Below are positions 22,068 to 33,964 of a DNA stretch of 64,000 nt, piece by piece. The DNA is from Dasypus novemcinctus (taxonomy: Eukaryota > Chordata > Mammalia > Cingulata > Dasypodidae). Under the pieces are notes generated by a model that saw only the letters and a program-made list of their open reading frames with translations, had not been told where the DNA came from and made no database searches. The stretch spans positions 177,859,216 through 177,923,215 of the forward strand of contig NC_080673.1 in the NCBI RefSeq assembly GCF_030445035.2. The letters are read 5' to 3'. Made by a program: the position numbers and the translations under genes. How positions within the stretch are numbered: the first letter of the stretch is position 1; every line of letters begins with the position of its first letter.

Positions 22068-22490
22068 CTCTTGGGTCGATTTATTTATTTATTTATTTAT
22101 TTATTTATTTTTTAAGATTTATTTTTATTTATTTGATTCCCCTCCCCTCCCCGGTTGTCTGTTCTCTGTGTCTTTTTGCTGCGTCTTGTTTCTTTGTCCG
22201 CTTCTGTTGTCATCAGCAGCATGGGAAGTGTGGGCGGCGCCATTCCTGGGCAGGCTGCTCTCTCCTTCGCGCTGGGCGGCTCTCCTTACGGGTGCACTCC
22301 TTGCGCGTGGGGCTCCCCTACGCGGGGGACACCCCTGTGTGGCAGGGCACTCCTTGCGCGCATCAGCACTGCGCATGGGCCAGCTCCACACGGGTCAAGG
22401 AGGCCCGGGGCTTGAACCGCGGACCTCCCATGTGGTAGACGGACGCCCTGACAACTGGGCCAAAGTCCGTTTCCCTCTTGGGTCGATTTA
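22068..22490 (-). mobile_element. DAS SINE, antisense, with perfect 16-bp target duplication
   Basis: The flanks 'ctcttgggtcgattta' at 22068-22083 and 22475-22490 are identical over 16 bp. The body (22084-22474) reads, on the plus strand, from a TTTA-rich tail through the GC-rich body to the antisense tRNA-like head ending 'gccaaagtccgtttc'. The exact duplication and the many CpG sites kept suggest that this is the youngest insertion in the window. Confidence 0.95.
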
Positions 22491-23874
22491 AAGCCATACA
22501 AACATTCAATTATGGTTGGACTTTCTTATCCAATTTTTTAATTAAGAAAATAAAATCTTCAGTTTCTTCCTTCCTTCCTTCATTTTTTATTTCTTTATTC
22601 CATCCTATCTTTTTTCTTTTTTCTTTCTTTTTTTCTCCACCAGTGTTTTTACTAGCACTGGATACTCTGAATTCCTTCCCATCCCTGATGGGGAAAGATG
22701 CAGATCATAATTGTCTGCCTAGGCAACAAATACAAACTCTGTATGGAATCGAATCACAGCAGAACATCTATGTTATAGCCCTTTCAAGCTCATTCTTCAC
22801 TTTGCCCAAATGTTTGGAAAGCCACTTAAAGTGAATACTGACTTCGTGCACAACCTTAAATGTGTTTGGTGAGACAGATATCAGGTGTATCTTTCATCTC
22901 TATGACCTTTTATACATTACTGATTCTGATATTAGAATATAGGCCTTTGAACACAGCATTAAAATGTATAATCATAAATAGAATATTCTAGCATCACTGG
23001 AATATTTGAAAATCAACCTCAGTGTAGTACTGAAAAACAACAGGCCAAATAAAAGTCCTAAGGGATGTATGTTCACACCTTTTCTGTTTATTGTAATACT
23101 GGCAATAAACAATCAGAACTTGTGGCAGAGGGAAAGAAAACCAAGAGTTTAATTCTATGCTGCAGGAACAGAATGCAACTGCAGTTACTTGGAACTAACA
23201 TTGCCACATGGCAAACTTTGGCTTCACACTATGGAGGGATGGTATAACTAAAGGAGAAGAAATTAAAAGGTGATCCAAATAGCACCAGAAGAAAACAATT
23301 GCCCCTGGCATTTGGCTGGCTCACATATGCAAGGAATGTGACAATGATTTTAGCTTGTCTTGAGTTATGGCTCCTCCATCTGCTCTCAACGGAGGGTAAA
23401 TCAATAAAAGAATGTTTTTATTTTTTATCTTTTTGGTTGGAGAAAACTAAACATCTGACAACTCCATTATTGACCTGCTGTTAACTGGAAATGTGAACCA
23501 TATAAGTTATATTGATTATGCTTTGGTAATTAAAAATAATAAAACAGGTGAGTAAAATTGAACATATTACCTCCCACTGACACACTAAACAGTGGCTATA
23601 TATTTAACATTCATTAACTCATGAGCAGGATTCTCAGAGATTTTGTTAATTAAAATAATATTTTGATCCAACCCACTCACACAACCAATGAAAAGTGTAA
23701 CTTCCCAGAGTATAGCTTTCTTGATGTCAATTTTGCTTTCAAAATGAACAAAAATATAGAGATACTTGCTATTGTGTTAAAAGTCCATTAAAATCTACAC
23801 TCAAACTACTCTTTATTCTTAGCTCCTACTAAGTCTACCTAAAATCTCCATAATATATTCTAATAGGGTGATTT
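22491..23874. other. unassigned sequence
   Basis: A short pyrimidine-rich patch with 'ttccttccttcc' lies at 22567-22640. Open segments at 22478-22834, 23065-23247 and 23299-23484 (plus) have no domain or splice context that I can recognise, and I treat them as chance. Confidence 0.4.
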
Positions 23875-24060
23875 GGTAATTACCAAGCAATGCGCTTTCT
23901 TAATCCTAAAACTCTGTCTCTGTTTATGTCATTCCTCCTCCTGGAAATATGTTTCATTATCCTGCCTTCACAGGATCAGTTTTACCTCCTGTCAAGGCCC
24001 ATTGCATGGCATCTCCCTTGATCTCTTTAGGCAAAATAAGGATCCAGTGTTTTTGAAAAC
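23875..24060 (+). mobile_element. L2-like LINE fragment
   Basis: The 'cattcctcctcctggaaat' and 'ttttacctcctgtcaaggccc' blocks follow the L2 3' region pattern. It is short and diverged. Confidence 0.4.
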
Positions 24061-24179
24061 GTAAGCGTTTTTTTTTTTTTTCTATCTCTTCTATGTTACT
24101 TATATTACGCTGCTCTGTAAAACAGATGTTTGTGTGTTTGTACTGTGAACAATTACAACGATATTAAAAGTTACTGTTT

Positions 24180-24350
24180 ATTAAGGCCTAAGTAATCTGT
24201 TAAATGATATTATGCATGAATCTAATCAAGTAAATTCTATTTTATCTTTATTTTAAAAATCAGAAAGCTAAGGCTTAAAGATGTTAACCAACTGCCAAAT
24301 TTAGATAAACCTCAGGATCAAATCTAAGGTCTCACTCCAAAGCCTAAAAA
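24180..24350. mobile_element. MIR- or L2-type old repeat remnant
   Basis: The order 'ttatctttattttaaaaatcagaaagctaaggctta', 'aagatgttaaccaactgcc' and 'ggatcaaatctaaggtctcactccaaagcc' is that of the common old mammalian SINE tail reading 'gaggaaactgaggc ... aactgcccaaggtcac ... ctgactccaaagcc'. Confidence 0.5.
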
Positions 24351-25080
24351 TAGTGACAACTAGATGTAAGAGTAAGCATGTCAAGTACAAACCTCCCCTT
24401 TTTTCCATATTTGCATGTGTTAAAATAGTCATCATAGTCATTTATACTTCCTAAGCCAGGGAATGCCAATCCTGCTTGCATATTAGAAAGATGGGGGAGT
24501 TTACAAACCACCTAAAAGTCTGACTGTACCCTAGAGGAGAAACTCTGAAGTAGTGGTTGGGGACAGGTCTATTGTGAAGGCTCCTTAGGTAAGATGGTAA
24601 GTGGTCTATGTGGAGATCTCTGGCCTTGGCTTTTATTTGATATCCACTGAGGTCAATGAATTGATAAACATACAGTATATATTATATTCTTGAATGAATA
24701 TGGCCTGAATATAGTGTAAATGAGTAGAAGAATTGAATATATAATATTCGAATATGGCCAGCATAAATATAGAGAAATAATCATTCAACATTCAGGTGAA
24801 GTTGAATTCTTTTTTTGTTTTTCTTTTTCGCCCTTTCCTCTCATTCTGTTGAAGACTGGTTGAACAAGCAGAAATAATGAAGATTTTAAGAAGGGTTATA
24901 TCATGATCAAATATTTGCTTGAGGAAGAGTAATGCAGTAGGATTAAGTAGGATAAATTGAAATGAGAAATGTTCCAGAATCTAGAATTCATAAAGCCCAT
25001 TCAGAAGTTATTGCCTTGCCCTGGAAAGGAAGAACAAAGTGGTTAAATAATAGTGAGGCAAATGGAATAGAAACAGAAGG
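24351..25080. other. unassigned sequence
   Basis: I found no supported feature. Confidence 0.4.
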
Positions 25081-25450
25081 TGTACCAGTTTGAAGTTACC
25101 TGTATACCAGAAAAATATGTTCTTAAATTTAATCAATTCCTGTGGGTGTGAACCCGTAGGACTTTTCGATGAGGTTACTTCAGTTAATATGTGGCCCAGC
25201 CCAGTCAGGATGGGTTTTAATCCTATTACTGGGGGTCCTTTATAAACAGAGTAAAATTCAGAAAGATGAAACAAGCCACAGAGTGAGCAGTCAGAAGCTG
25301 TACATCAATGGAACCCAGAAGAGAAAGGAGAGAACAGATGTTGCCATGAGTCATGCTATGTGACAAGGTAACGATCAATGTTTGTCAGCAGACAGTCTCA
25401 GAGCACCAGTTCTCAAGGAGAGAGTTTCACCTTGACACCTTGGTTTAAAC
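25081..25450 (+). mobile_element. MaLR-like LTR (3' truncated)
   Basis: It starts TGTACCAGTTTGAAGTTACC and shares 'aaatatgttcttaaatttaatcaattcctgtgggtgtgaaccc', 'gaggttacttcagttaa' and 'gggtcctttataaac' with the LTRs at 19222 and 28049. The expected polyadenylation and terminal CA region is missing or too diverged after 25450. Confidence 0.75.
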
Positions 25451-26026
25451 TTTATTTTAGTAACTGAGGGTAAAATATGTGAGATACTGAAAGAGAAATA
25501 TTGATAGAAAATGTAATATACTATATATGAGAGCATATTTGAATATGCAGCAGTATAATACTTGAGAAATCATTGATAATTATGGGGAAAGCAAGAAGTT
25601 AAACCAATTATGAGGATGAAGCTATAGGTTTTATTTTTGTATCTGCTAATATCACAAGTTCTTACATTGATTTTAATATTTTATGAAATCAGGGCTCTTC
25701 CTTTCTAAAAACTGAAAAAAGTTTCTATTTAGAAAAATAATTAGTGAAAAATTCTCCTAGTCTAAATGTTTATGATGCTGTTCTTATATTCATGAATAAT
25801 TTTTTTCATTACTCTGATCCATTCTGGGCCAGATACATATTTCAAAGATCATTGTAGATTTGTTTTTGTTTGTTTATAATCATCCATATGCATCAAAGGT
25901 GGAGGTATTCTAGAATTTTATACAGTCTCATGGGCTATGAGAACACCCCATCATAACCTCATGATCTCATTTGTGGAAGATTTTAGAAGTATTTCTCAGT
26001 TCTTTAGGGGAAACATTAACAAGCAT
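25451..26026. other. unassigned sequence
   Basis: AT-rich; no supported feature. Confidence 0.4.
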
Positions 26027-27314
26027 TTTGGCCTATTTTTTTTCTTTTTTTTTTGTCTTTATTTTTTTAATATTATATTAAAAAAATATTAAGTCCCCAT
26101 ATACCCCCCACCACCCTCACCCCACTCCTCCCCCCATAACAACAATCTCCTCCATCATCATGAGACATTCATTGCATTTGGTGAATACATCCCTGAGCAC
26201 TGCTGCACCTCATGGTCAATGGTCCACATCATAGCCCACACTCTCCCACATTCCATCCAGTGGGCCATGGGAGGACATACAATGTCTGGTAACTGTCCCT
26301 GTAGCACCACCAGGACAACTCCAAGTCCCGAAAATGCCCCCACATCTCATCTCTTCCTCCCACTCCCTACCCCCAGCAACCACCATGGCTTCTTTCTCCA
26401 CACTAATGCCACATTGTCTTTGGTTACTAATCACAATAGTTCATGAATAGAATATCAGTAAGTCCACTCTAATCCATACTCTATTCCTCCATCCTGTGGA
26501 CCTTAGAATGGTTGTGTCCACTCCACATCTATATCAAGAGGCAGCTTAGATTCCACATGGATGCTGGATGCAATCCTCCTGCTTTCAGTTGCAGGCTGTC
26601 TTGGCCCCCTGGTGTGGTGGTTGACCTTCTTCACCTCCATGTTAGCTGAGTGGGGTAAGTCCAATAAACCAGAGTGTAGGAGTTGCAAGTCTGTTAAGGC
26701 TCAGGGCCTAGCTATCACATGGTCAGTCCAGAGATTTAAGCCCCTTGTTATACATTAAACCCCAGCACCAACTACAGTTCTGATAAAAGTAAAAGGATAG
26801 ATTTGTGGACAAAGATCAAATCTAAGTCCAGCTCCATCCCACAGAAACACAAACTCCAAAGTAGGGCCAACTGAGAAGGCACTGAACTCCATCTGCCATG
26901 TTCATAGAACCTGTGGGTCTCTGTAGCCCTCAGCAGAACCAGTACCTGGGGTTGTATCTACTTTATCTGTTTCTGGGACTCTGCTCAGGTGTGCATAAGG
27001 GCAACTCCTCTGATAACCTCCTGGCTCTTTTTGGAGACTCATAGCCATATAAACTCATTTGTCCTTTCCATTTCCCTCTTTGATTCAGGTCAAAAAGCAT
27101 TTTTAACTGCTGGTATTATAAGTAGACTGAGATATTCTGCTGGCCTGAGTTGACCCTTTTATTCAAGGTCATTTTCTAGTTACATCATCAGCTGGTACTT
27201 GGTAGCTATCCCTTGGCACCAGGGAGGCTCATCCCTGGGAGTCATGTCCCATACTGGGGGGAAGGCAACACATTTACATGCTGAGTTTGGCTTCGAGACT
27301 GGTTTGGCCTATTT
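26027..27314 (-). mobile_element. L1 3' untranslated region, 5'-truncated insertion
   Basis: The insertion is bounded by 'tttggcctattt' at 26027-26038 and 27303-27314, an exact 12-bp duplication. It starts on the plus strand with a T-rich run (the antisense poly(A) tail, to about 26090). The body matches, in reverse complement, the plus-strand sequence 45326-46560 block by block, for example 'caatctcctccatcatcatgagacattcattgcattt' against its reverse complement near 46450. This is the long 3' untranslated end of a xenarthran L1. No ORF2 sequence is included. Confidence 0.85.
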
Positions 27315-28048
27315 CTTTAACCTACTTTTCTTTTTGGAAAATCTTCCTCTCAATGCATTGCATTTTCTACTTATTCTAATAATGTGGAATTTGTATTTCT
27401 GAAAACTCTGTTCTTCAAAGTAATTATACAGGAATAAGTCAGAGCTGCAATATATATGCATTTTTCCAAAGGGAGAAAAAATTCTTAAATCCAACTTTAG
27501 ACCAAAAAGTTGTTGGCCTAAAAAGGAGAAACTGACTAAAAGTCTTCTCAAATATATACCTATGCAAAAATGTCTGGATGTCAATTCAAAGTGTGTGTGT
27601 AGCTCATGAGAGGTCAGGACAGTGGATCTATGATTCGGGAATCCATGTTTATAGAGGAGAGAATTCAAGGTACAGAAATCAATTAGAACAGAAAGGATAT
27701 CAAATTAAAAGAGAGAAGAACAGAGGTTAAATCATAATAGCATCCAGTTCAGATGACAGAAAAAAAGAGAGAGCTGGGTTAAATCATAATAAAACTTAGT
27801 TTAGATGCCTTGAAGAGTCGAAAAGTCAAAATTACAAAGAGGAAATTTTGAGAATCAGTAGAATGGAATGTCACTGAATTTGTTAAGCATGTCAAATAAT
27901 ATTACAGAAAATATTTTAAAAAGAGAGGCATTAGAGTTAGTTAATTCATAAATGTTGAGAAACCAATAGCAGAATTACAACTGAAGTGGATAATATCTAT
28001 ATTGTTAAGCTTGGTAATAGAAGGAACCTCATGCTGTTAAGAAATTTT
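27315..28048. other. unassigned sequence with a short imperfect duplication
   Basis: 'ggttaaatcataata' occurs at about 27725 and again at about 27777, each followed by a similar 'agttcagatg' or 'agtttagatg' stretch, giving an imperfect direct repeat with a period near 52 bp. Nothing else is supported. Confidence 0.4.
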
Positions 28049-28498
28049 GATGATTTGATACTGGATGGATGCGAAAAAACAATGTACTTAGAGCTAATTC
28101 ATTACTCTGGGTGTGGACCTCTTGTAGGTAGGTCATTTTGGTTAGGTCACTTCAGTTAAGGGCCTTTTAATTAGATTGCTTCAGGAAGGAGTGATCAGGG
28201 TCTTAATCCCCTTTCTGGAGTCCTTATAAATGGGATGAATATGGAGAAGGAGACAGAGAGAAACCCATGGAAGCTATAAGAAAAGAGGCCTAGAAGAGAA
28301 AGGAGATGCCCCATGTGCCTTCCCATTTGACAGAGGAATCTAGGACCACCCACAGCAAGTTTTTGAGGAAAGAGTATCACCTGATGCCTTAATTTGAACA
28401 TTTCACAGCCACAGAACTGTCAGCTTTTATGCTTATAAATCTCCATTGTAAAAGCCAATCCTTTTCTGATATATTGCTTTCAGCAGCTTTTGACAAAC
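28049..28498 (+). mobile_element. solo MaLR-like LTR
   Basis: It starts TGATGATTTGATACTGG and ends near 'cagcagcttttgacaaac'. It shares 'gggtgtggacctcttgtagg', 'aggtcacttcagttaagg', 'ggagtccttataaatgggatgaat' and the 'cagccacagaactgtcagc' tail with sister LTRs. It is complete at both ends but diverged. Confidence 0.75.
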
Positions 28499-28869
28499 GA
28501 AAATAGGAAGTATGGTAGAACAAAATACTGTACAAATTTGGAAAATAATCTCATTTTCCCCCATGATATTTCAAAAGATTTAAGGAAATATTTATTTCCA
28601 GCCTGAAAATAGCAGCAATATTCTTACACAATCTAAAATCAGATATTTATTTCTAAGAATATTCTTCTTTTAAAGGACATAGAATTTTGGGAAGGTAGCT
28701 GTTTTTATTTTTTGAAGCAAGAAAAGTTCAAAATTGTGTCATTTTCTAAAAGGAGGGTGTTTTAAGTATATCTGAGGTAGTGCTAAAAAAATTTGGTATT
28801 GTTATCCTAATATCAGGTGATGTAAACTTTAAAGCAAGAAATAGTAATAAAGGAAACAATGAATGCTAA
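28499..28869. other. unassigned sequence
   Basis: AT-rich; no supported feature. Confidence 0.4.
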
Positions 28870-30860
28870 AATTATAAAATGTTCAAGCCACCTGGAAGAT
28901 ATAATAATCATGAATTTGCATATATCAAATAACAGACACAAAACATGTAAGGCAACAAATAACAGAACTAAAAAGAACTAATAAAAAGTCCATCATCATT
29001 GTGGGGAGACATTGTATGTCTCTCAGTACCTGAAGACACAAAAAATATCTGTTAAAATATAGAAGACATAAACAATAAAGTTAACTAAATCAAATAGCCA
29101 TATATTAATCTAATAGACATTTCACTTAACCATGATAGAATATAGAATATTTGCCAAAATTCACAGTTTTATGCACCATAAATTCTCAAAAATATTCCAA
29201 AATATTAAAATCTTTCAAAGTACAGTCTTTGATCACAGTGGAATTTAGCCACACCAGAAACTTAATAAAACATAAATTGAAAAATGATGGAAAGGACATA
29301 ATATTTTTCTGAATAAACTATTGATTGAAGAAAATATAAAAATAAAATTTCATGCTAGCTAGAACATAGTATAATGGAAATAGGACATTAAAGCTGATTA
29401 CCATTAAGTGCATATAAAAAAAGAGAGAATAATGAAAAATCAATGACTAGAGTATTCATTTTAAAAAGAAAGAGCAAAGTCAAACCAAAGAAAGAAGAAG
29501 AAAGAATAATAAGTATAAATCAGTGAAATAGGAAACAAACATACTACAGACAAAATCAATAAAGGAAAATTGGAATCTATGGGAATACTACTAAAATTGA
29601 TAAGGACTTAGAGAATTATTATGTGATAAGGCACTCATTACTAATAATCAATAATAAGATGAGTAGCACTGTAGATTACACATACATCAGAAAACGTAAG
29701 AAAAGCTTTTTGTTATGACATTTAAACTATAATTTGAAAAAAATAGACATTTCCTAGAGAAAACTTCAGAACCAGGTGACACCACCAGTGATTTTTATTC
29801 CATATACTTTAGGAAATTATAGTACACATTTTGCAAAAATTCTTCTAGGGCTTAAAAAATGAGGAACACTTTCTTACACATTTTATTAGATCAATATATC
29901 CTTGATGCCAACACCAAAAAGAACAAGATGCAAAACTCTCAACGAAGTGATAACAAATCATATCCAGCAAAATACGAAAAGGATGATAATAAGTTTCTTA
30001 AATGAGCACAGAGCTGGTTTATACAATGAAAATAATATAATTCACCACATTAATAAAAGAATGAAAATAATATGATCACCTCAATAGATGAACAAAAGCA
30101 TTTGCTAAACTTCAACGCTTAAGCCATAAAAATATGTTTAACATAAAAAAGGTAAGTTCCTTAATCTGATCATGAAAATCTACAAAATGCAATAACACAA
30201 TTTATATTTAATGGTGAAATATTGAAAGTGCTCTTATTGCTATTAGGCTGTGGACAAGGATGTCTTACCATGAATTCTATTTACTGAAAATCCCAAGTAC
30301 TGAATTAAGGAAACCAAAATAAATTTAAAAGGTAAAGAATTGGAAAAATAAACCATTAAAATTCTTACCATGGGCAAAATCAGGTTACTTTTGACATGAT
30401 TTGTATCTTATACATTCAAATTCAAAAGAACCTAATAGTATTAGATTGAGTAAGTGAATTTAGCAGGATCCATGACAATAAAACCCATAAACAACAAAAC
30501 ATATATAATTTCATATATAAGCAAAAAGTCATTAGAAAATGAAATTTAATTAAATAATATGACAATAACAGTAAACACATTGAATGGCCAGGAAGAATCT
30601 AATGAAAATTCAAAACTTCTAAAAGAAATCTGCAAAATATTATTGAGAAAACTTAAAGAATACTTAAACAATTGGAAGGCTATACTATATTAATGAACGG
30701 TGAACCTTAATTAAAGATATAAATTTTCCACAAATTGAGCTACAGAATAATGATAATTTCAATCGAATACTCAGAAGAATTTTGTGGATATTAATAATTC
30801 TAAAATTTCTATTAAAATAGACCAATGAAACCAATGAAGAAGAGGAAGGAGGATGGAATG
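28870..30860 (+). mobile_element. old L1 (or HAL1-like) ORF2 remnant, heavily decayed
   Basis: The A-rich plus strand follows L1 ORF2 order: 'ctaatagacatttca' and 'ttctcaaaaatattcc' (endonuclease to linker), 'ttgatcacagtggaattta', 'agcaaagtcaaacc', 'gaaataggaaacaaac', then reverse-transcriptase region blocks 'ttcaccacattaataaaagaatgaaaataatatgatcacctcaatagatg' and 'tggacaaggatgtcttacc', then 'gaatttagcaggatcc' and 'aaaacttaaagaatacttaaacaattggaagg'. No open frame survives. A HAL1-type element is an alternative, but the reverse-transcriptase blocks favour L1. Confidence 0.7.
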
Positions 30861-31244
30861 ATAATGCTATTGTGTTCTGGTTCTACTCAGTAAGACTTCT
30901 TTTTTCGATATGATATTAATGTATTGGTACATGAAGCATTTGAAATAGTCAAAAGAACCAATCACTATAAATTTATAATTGACATTTACATAATTTAAGG
31001 GAAATCAAATTAATTTAGTGGAAAAAGTCTAAGGACTAAAAAATAATGTATTAAATATGACATATTACATATTTAAAATATAATAAATATTATATAATAT
31101 ATAATTATATACACAAATATAGTTTGAAAAAAGGAGTATTAAATAAGTTATAAAGAAGAAATTCTTCTTTCCGTGATGAAAATACATAAAAGTACTGTGT
31201 CATTTATGAAGTAGAGACAATGAGCATATATTGGCTTATAGGAA
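30861..31244. other. unassigned AT-rich sequence
   Basis: Very AT-rich, with 'tataatatataattatata' runs near 31088-31112. Nothing else is supported. Confidence 0.4.
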
Positions 31245-31480
31245 CATAGGATCTGACCTCACATAGACTGAGTTTAAAGACTAGTTGTGAATCCTCAGAC
31301 AAATAACTTAGGATAATTGATCTTTGGTTTACTCCTTTTTAAAAAGAGAAAAAATAATGATATAATGTATAAGATTCTTCCCAAGAGTAAATGAGAACAC
31401 AATTCAAGTACATCAATTAACACATTTTCTCATGTATAGTAAGCATTAATTGCTGCTAGTTGTTATTATTATTGTTATTA
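31245..31480 (+). mobile_element. MIR-like SINE remnant
   Basis: The blocks 'ggatctgacctcacatagactgagttt', 'tcagacaaataacttagg', 'taatgatataatgtataagattcttccc', 'agtaaatgagaacac' and 'gtatagtaagcattaattgctgctagttgttatta' follow the MIR consensus order on the plus strand. Confidence 0.65.
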
Positions 31481-31486
31481 CTCATT

Positions 31487-32143
31487 TTAGTTTGCTAAGG
31501 CTCTGAATGCAAACTATCAGAAATGGATTGGCTTGTATAAAGTGAATTTATTAGGGTAAAAGCTTACAGTTTTGAGGCTATGGAAATATCCAAAACTGAG
31601 TCATCATCAGAGGTGCTTTCTCACCAAAGTTCAGCTACTGGCAGATCTTGGATTCCTGCCACATGGCAAGGCAAGAGCACAGCTGACCCCTGCTGAGTTA
31701 CCTATCTTCCCTTCCTGGCTCACTTCCCCTCCAAGCTCAGTTGTGGGCAATCAGATACATGGCTCCCCTCTCCCTTCTCTTCACTTTGGATTGCTCTACT
31801 GATTCCATCTCCAGTCTGTCTTTCAGCCTCTCAGGGTTTCTCTGTCTTTCTGGAGCTGTAGGAGATTCTGGAGTTTGCTGTCACATGTTAGGGTAAAATT
31901 GGTGATTGCCTTTCTTTGTGTGTTTCTGCTTTCAGTTCTCAGTTTATATCAAACCCCAGCAAGAGAGTAGAGATTTAACCTGGATCATGCCTCACTGACA
32001 TAGTCCAATCAAAGGCCCTAAAGTGATCTAATTAAAAAGTGATCTAATCAAGTTTCCTTAACTGAATCTAATACAATCAGACAGCTCCACACCCACAGAA
32101 CATGAAAAATTTCCTGGGATAAACAAAACTTCTAACTATTACA
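31487..32143 (-). mobile_element. LTR, MaLR/ERVL-like
   Basis: The plus strand starts 'tttagtttgctaaggc' and carries 'gtgaatttattagggtaaaagcttacagtttt', an antisense polyadenylation region. It ends with antisense 5' LTR sequence, 'cagctccacacccacagaacatgaaa' and 'cctgggataaac'. At about 650 bp it is longer than its relatives in this window. Confidence 0.65.
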
Positions 32144-32218
32144 ATATTCAAAACAAGGAAGAAATATCTGTAGTCATTAGAGTCTTCATATCTCAAGAAC
32201 TGCTCCCAGTACCAAAGC
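32144..32218. other. short spacer between LTRs
   Basis: About 75 bp, 'aatattcaaaacaagg' to 'ccagtaccaaagc', not assigned to either neighbour. Confidence 0.4.
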
Positions 32219-32656
32219 TGTATTTGTCAAGGTTCTTTAGGGAAATAGAACCAACAGGAGATACTTGTAAATATTATGAGATTTTTATAAGAATTGTTTC
32301 ACATGACTGTGTGGATGAGCAAGTCCAAATTCCTTAGGGCAGTCCCATAGGTTGAAATCTCAGATGAAGTTTTTGATGAATTCCCCAAGAAAGGCTGTCT
32401 GGTTGAAATAGAAATGGAAATTCTCTCTTTTGACTGCTGAAATTATCACTTCTCCTTTTACAACTTTCAACTGGTTGGATGGGACTTCTCTCATGGTTGA
32501 AGGCAATCTCTTTAATTGATTGTGGATGTAATAAGCCATAGATAAGCTCACCTTACTGATAATTTAAGCCCACAAAATGTCATCATCTTAACAATTAGTT
32601 CAGTGTTTGTTTGACCAAACAACTGGTCAAGTTGACACATGAACTCAACCATCACA
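32219..32656 (-). mobile_element. solo ERV-L LTR, antisense
   Basis: The plus strand begins 'tgtatttgtcaaggttctttagggaaatagaacc' and ends 'ggtcaagttgacacatgaactcaaccatcaca', the reverse complement of an ERV-L LTR such as that at 18762 ('tatgtcaacttgacc' start). The interior has 'ttgattgtggatgtaat' (antisense of the 'catctacaatca' block of 18900-18920). Confidence 0.8.
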
Positions 32657-33000
32657 GCCAGTTCCAGGCAAAGCCTGTAAAAGGACTGGCAACTTCTGCT
32701 TTCTCTTTTGGAATACTCTTTCATGAGAGTCTCCCTACTGGAACTATTTGTCATATTGTGAGGAAGCACAAGCAACCATGTGGGTAATCTATGTAAAGAA
32801 ATATCAAGGCCTTTAGTTACATGTCCAGCTTAGCTAAGTGACAGCCAGCACTACCTTCTCAGAATATATATGACCCCTCTTAGATATGAAGGTTCCACTC
32901 CCACTTGAACAAGCTATCCTAGCTGATGTTACATAGAGCAGAAACAGGTTGTCCCCAATTCCTGTTGTAATTGTAAGCATATGAATAATTTTTTCATTTA
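32657..33000 (+). mobile_element. MLT1-type MaLR LTR fragment
   Basis: The order 'aggactggcaacttctgctttctcttttggaatactc', 'ttgtgaggaagcacaagcaacc' and 'gtgacagccagcacta' follows the body of MLT1-type LTRs on the plus strand. The 3' end is lost around 33000. Confidence 0.6.
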
Positions 33001-33964
33001 ATGTTACTAAAGTTTGGTGTATTTTCTTATGACCAATAGATAACTGAAGCTAGCAGCAAGAGAAAGTTTAAAACAGCCCAATAATGACTGGAAAAATAAT
33101 TAAATATAAAATTAAAATTAATATATACATATATATATATATATTCCCCCAAATATCAAATTAAAATCAGAAGAGATGATAAAATGTAGTAGCAGTTAAG
33201 TGTACTATAAACTAGCAATCATATGCTGTTTAGATATTGCCATCCATGAAGTTATTCTATCTGGGAAAAAAAGTTCCAAGATCAATAAAGGCTAAAATAA
33301 GCAGATTCTGAGGAGATTTGGAACTTCAGAGAAAAACAGTCAACTTCGACAAACTGTTTTGTTTACCTGCACCTTCTGTTCACACATAAGGAACACAAAT
33401 TATGATTTATGGGAGACAGAAGGTTGCTTTACATATCTACAGCAGGCTTTCCTGGAATCAATCTGGCCTTATGGTAAAATGATGCCCTGAAACATTATCA
33501 CATAAAATTGAGGCAGATCTATACCATAACACAGTTACAGTTCTCCAAGTACTAAATTAATATAATGCTGAGAGAGAGCATATTTCTTTACTCACCAGCA
33601 CACATAGAAATTTAAGATGATATAATGATATTTCTATTCTATGGAGAGGTCTTTCAGTAAAAGCCAATTTATATAAAGATAAAAACCTTAAAATGTGACT
33701 TCATTTGGAGTGATATCTCTGAATTAATTTAAAATAACTTATTTTAAATTTTAATTTCTCAGTCTCAAGTTTAGTATTGCATGTATATAAACACACAAAA
33801 ATATAAGTACAGCATATAGGTATAGAGATAGGTATATAAACACACATACATACATCAGATGGGTTAAAATCCTTCCGATGGATTAATCAAATAGCTTATG
33901 AATGAATAATACAAAAATATAAGAATTAATACATGGTAAATGACTTTTAGAAGCCAGTAAATTT
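33001..33964. other. unassigned AT-rich sequence
   Basis: It contains a short TA microsatellite at about 33121-33143 and TA/CA-rich sequence near 33780-33850. No coding or repeat assignment is supported. Confidence 0.4.

Noticed and set aside
22042..22491. 149-codon and 125-codon frames in two phases, and similar frames at 3264-3605, 5199-5656 and 51138-51569
   Set aside because: All are translations of DAS SINEs, whose GC-rich body is stop-poor on both strands.
27309..27668. 119-codon minus-strand open frame
   Set aside because: No domain, repeat-free but without splice signals or start context, and it overlaps the end of an L1 insertion.
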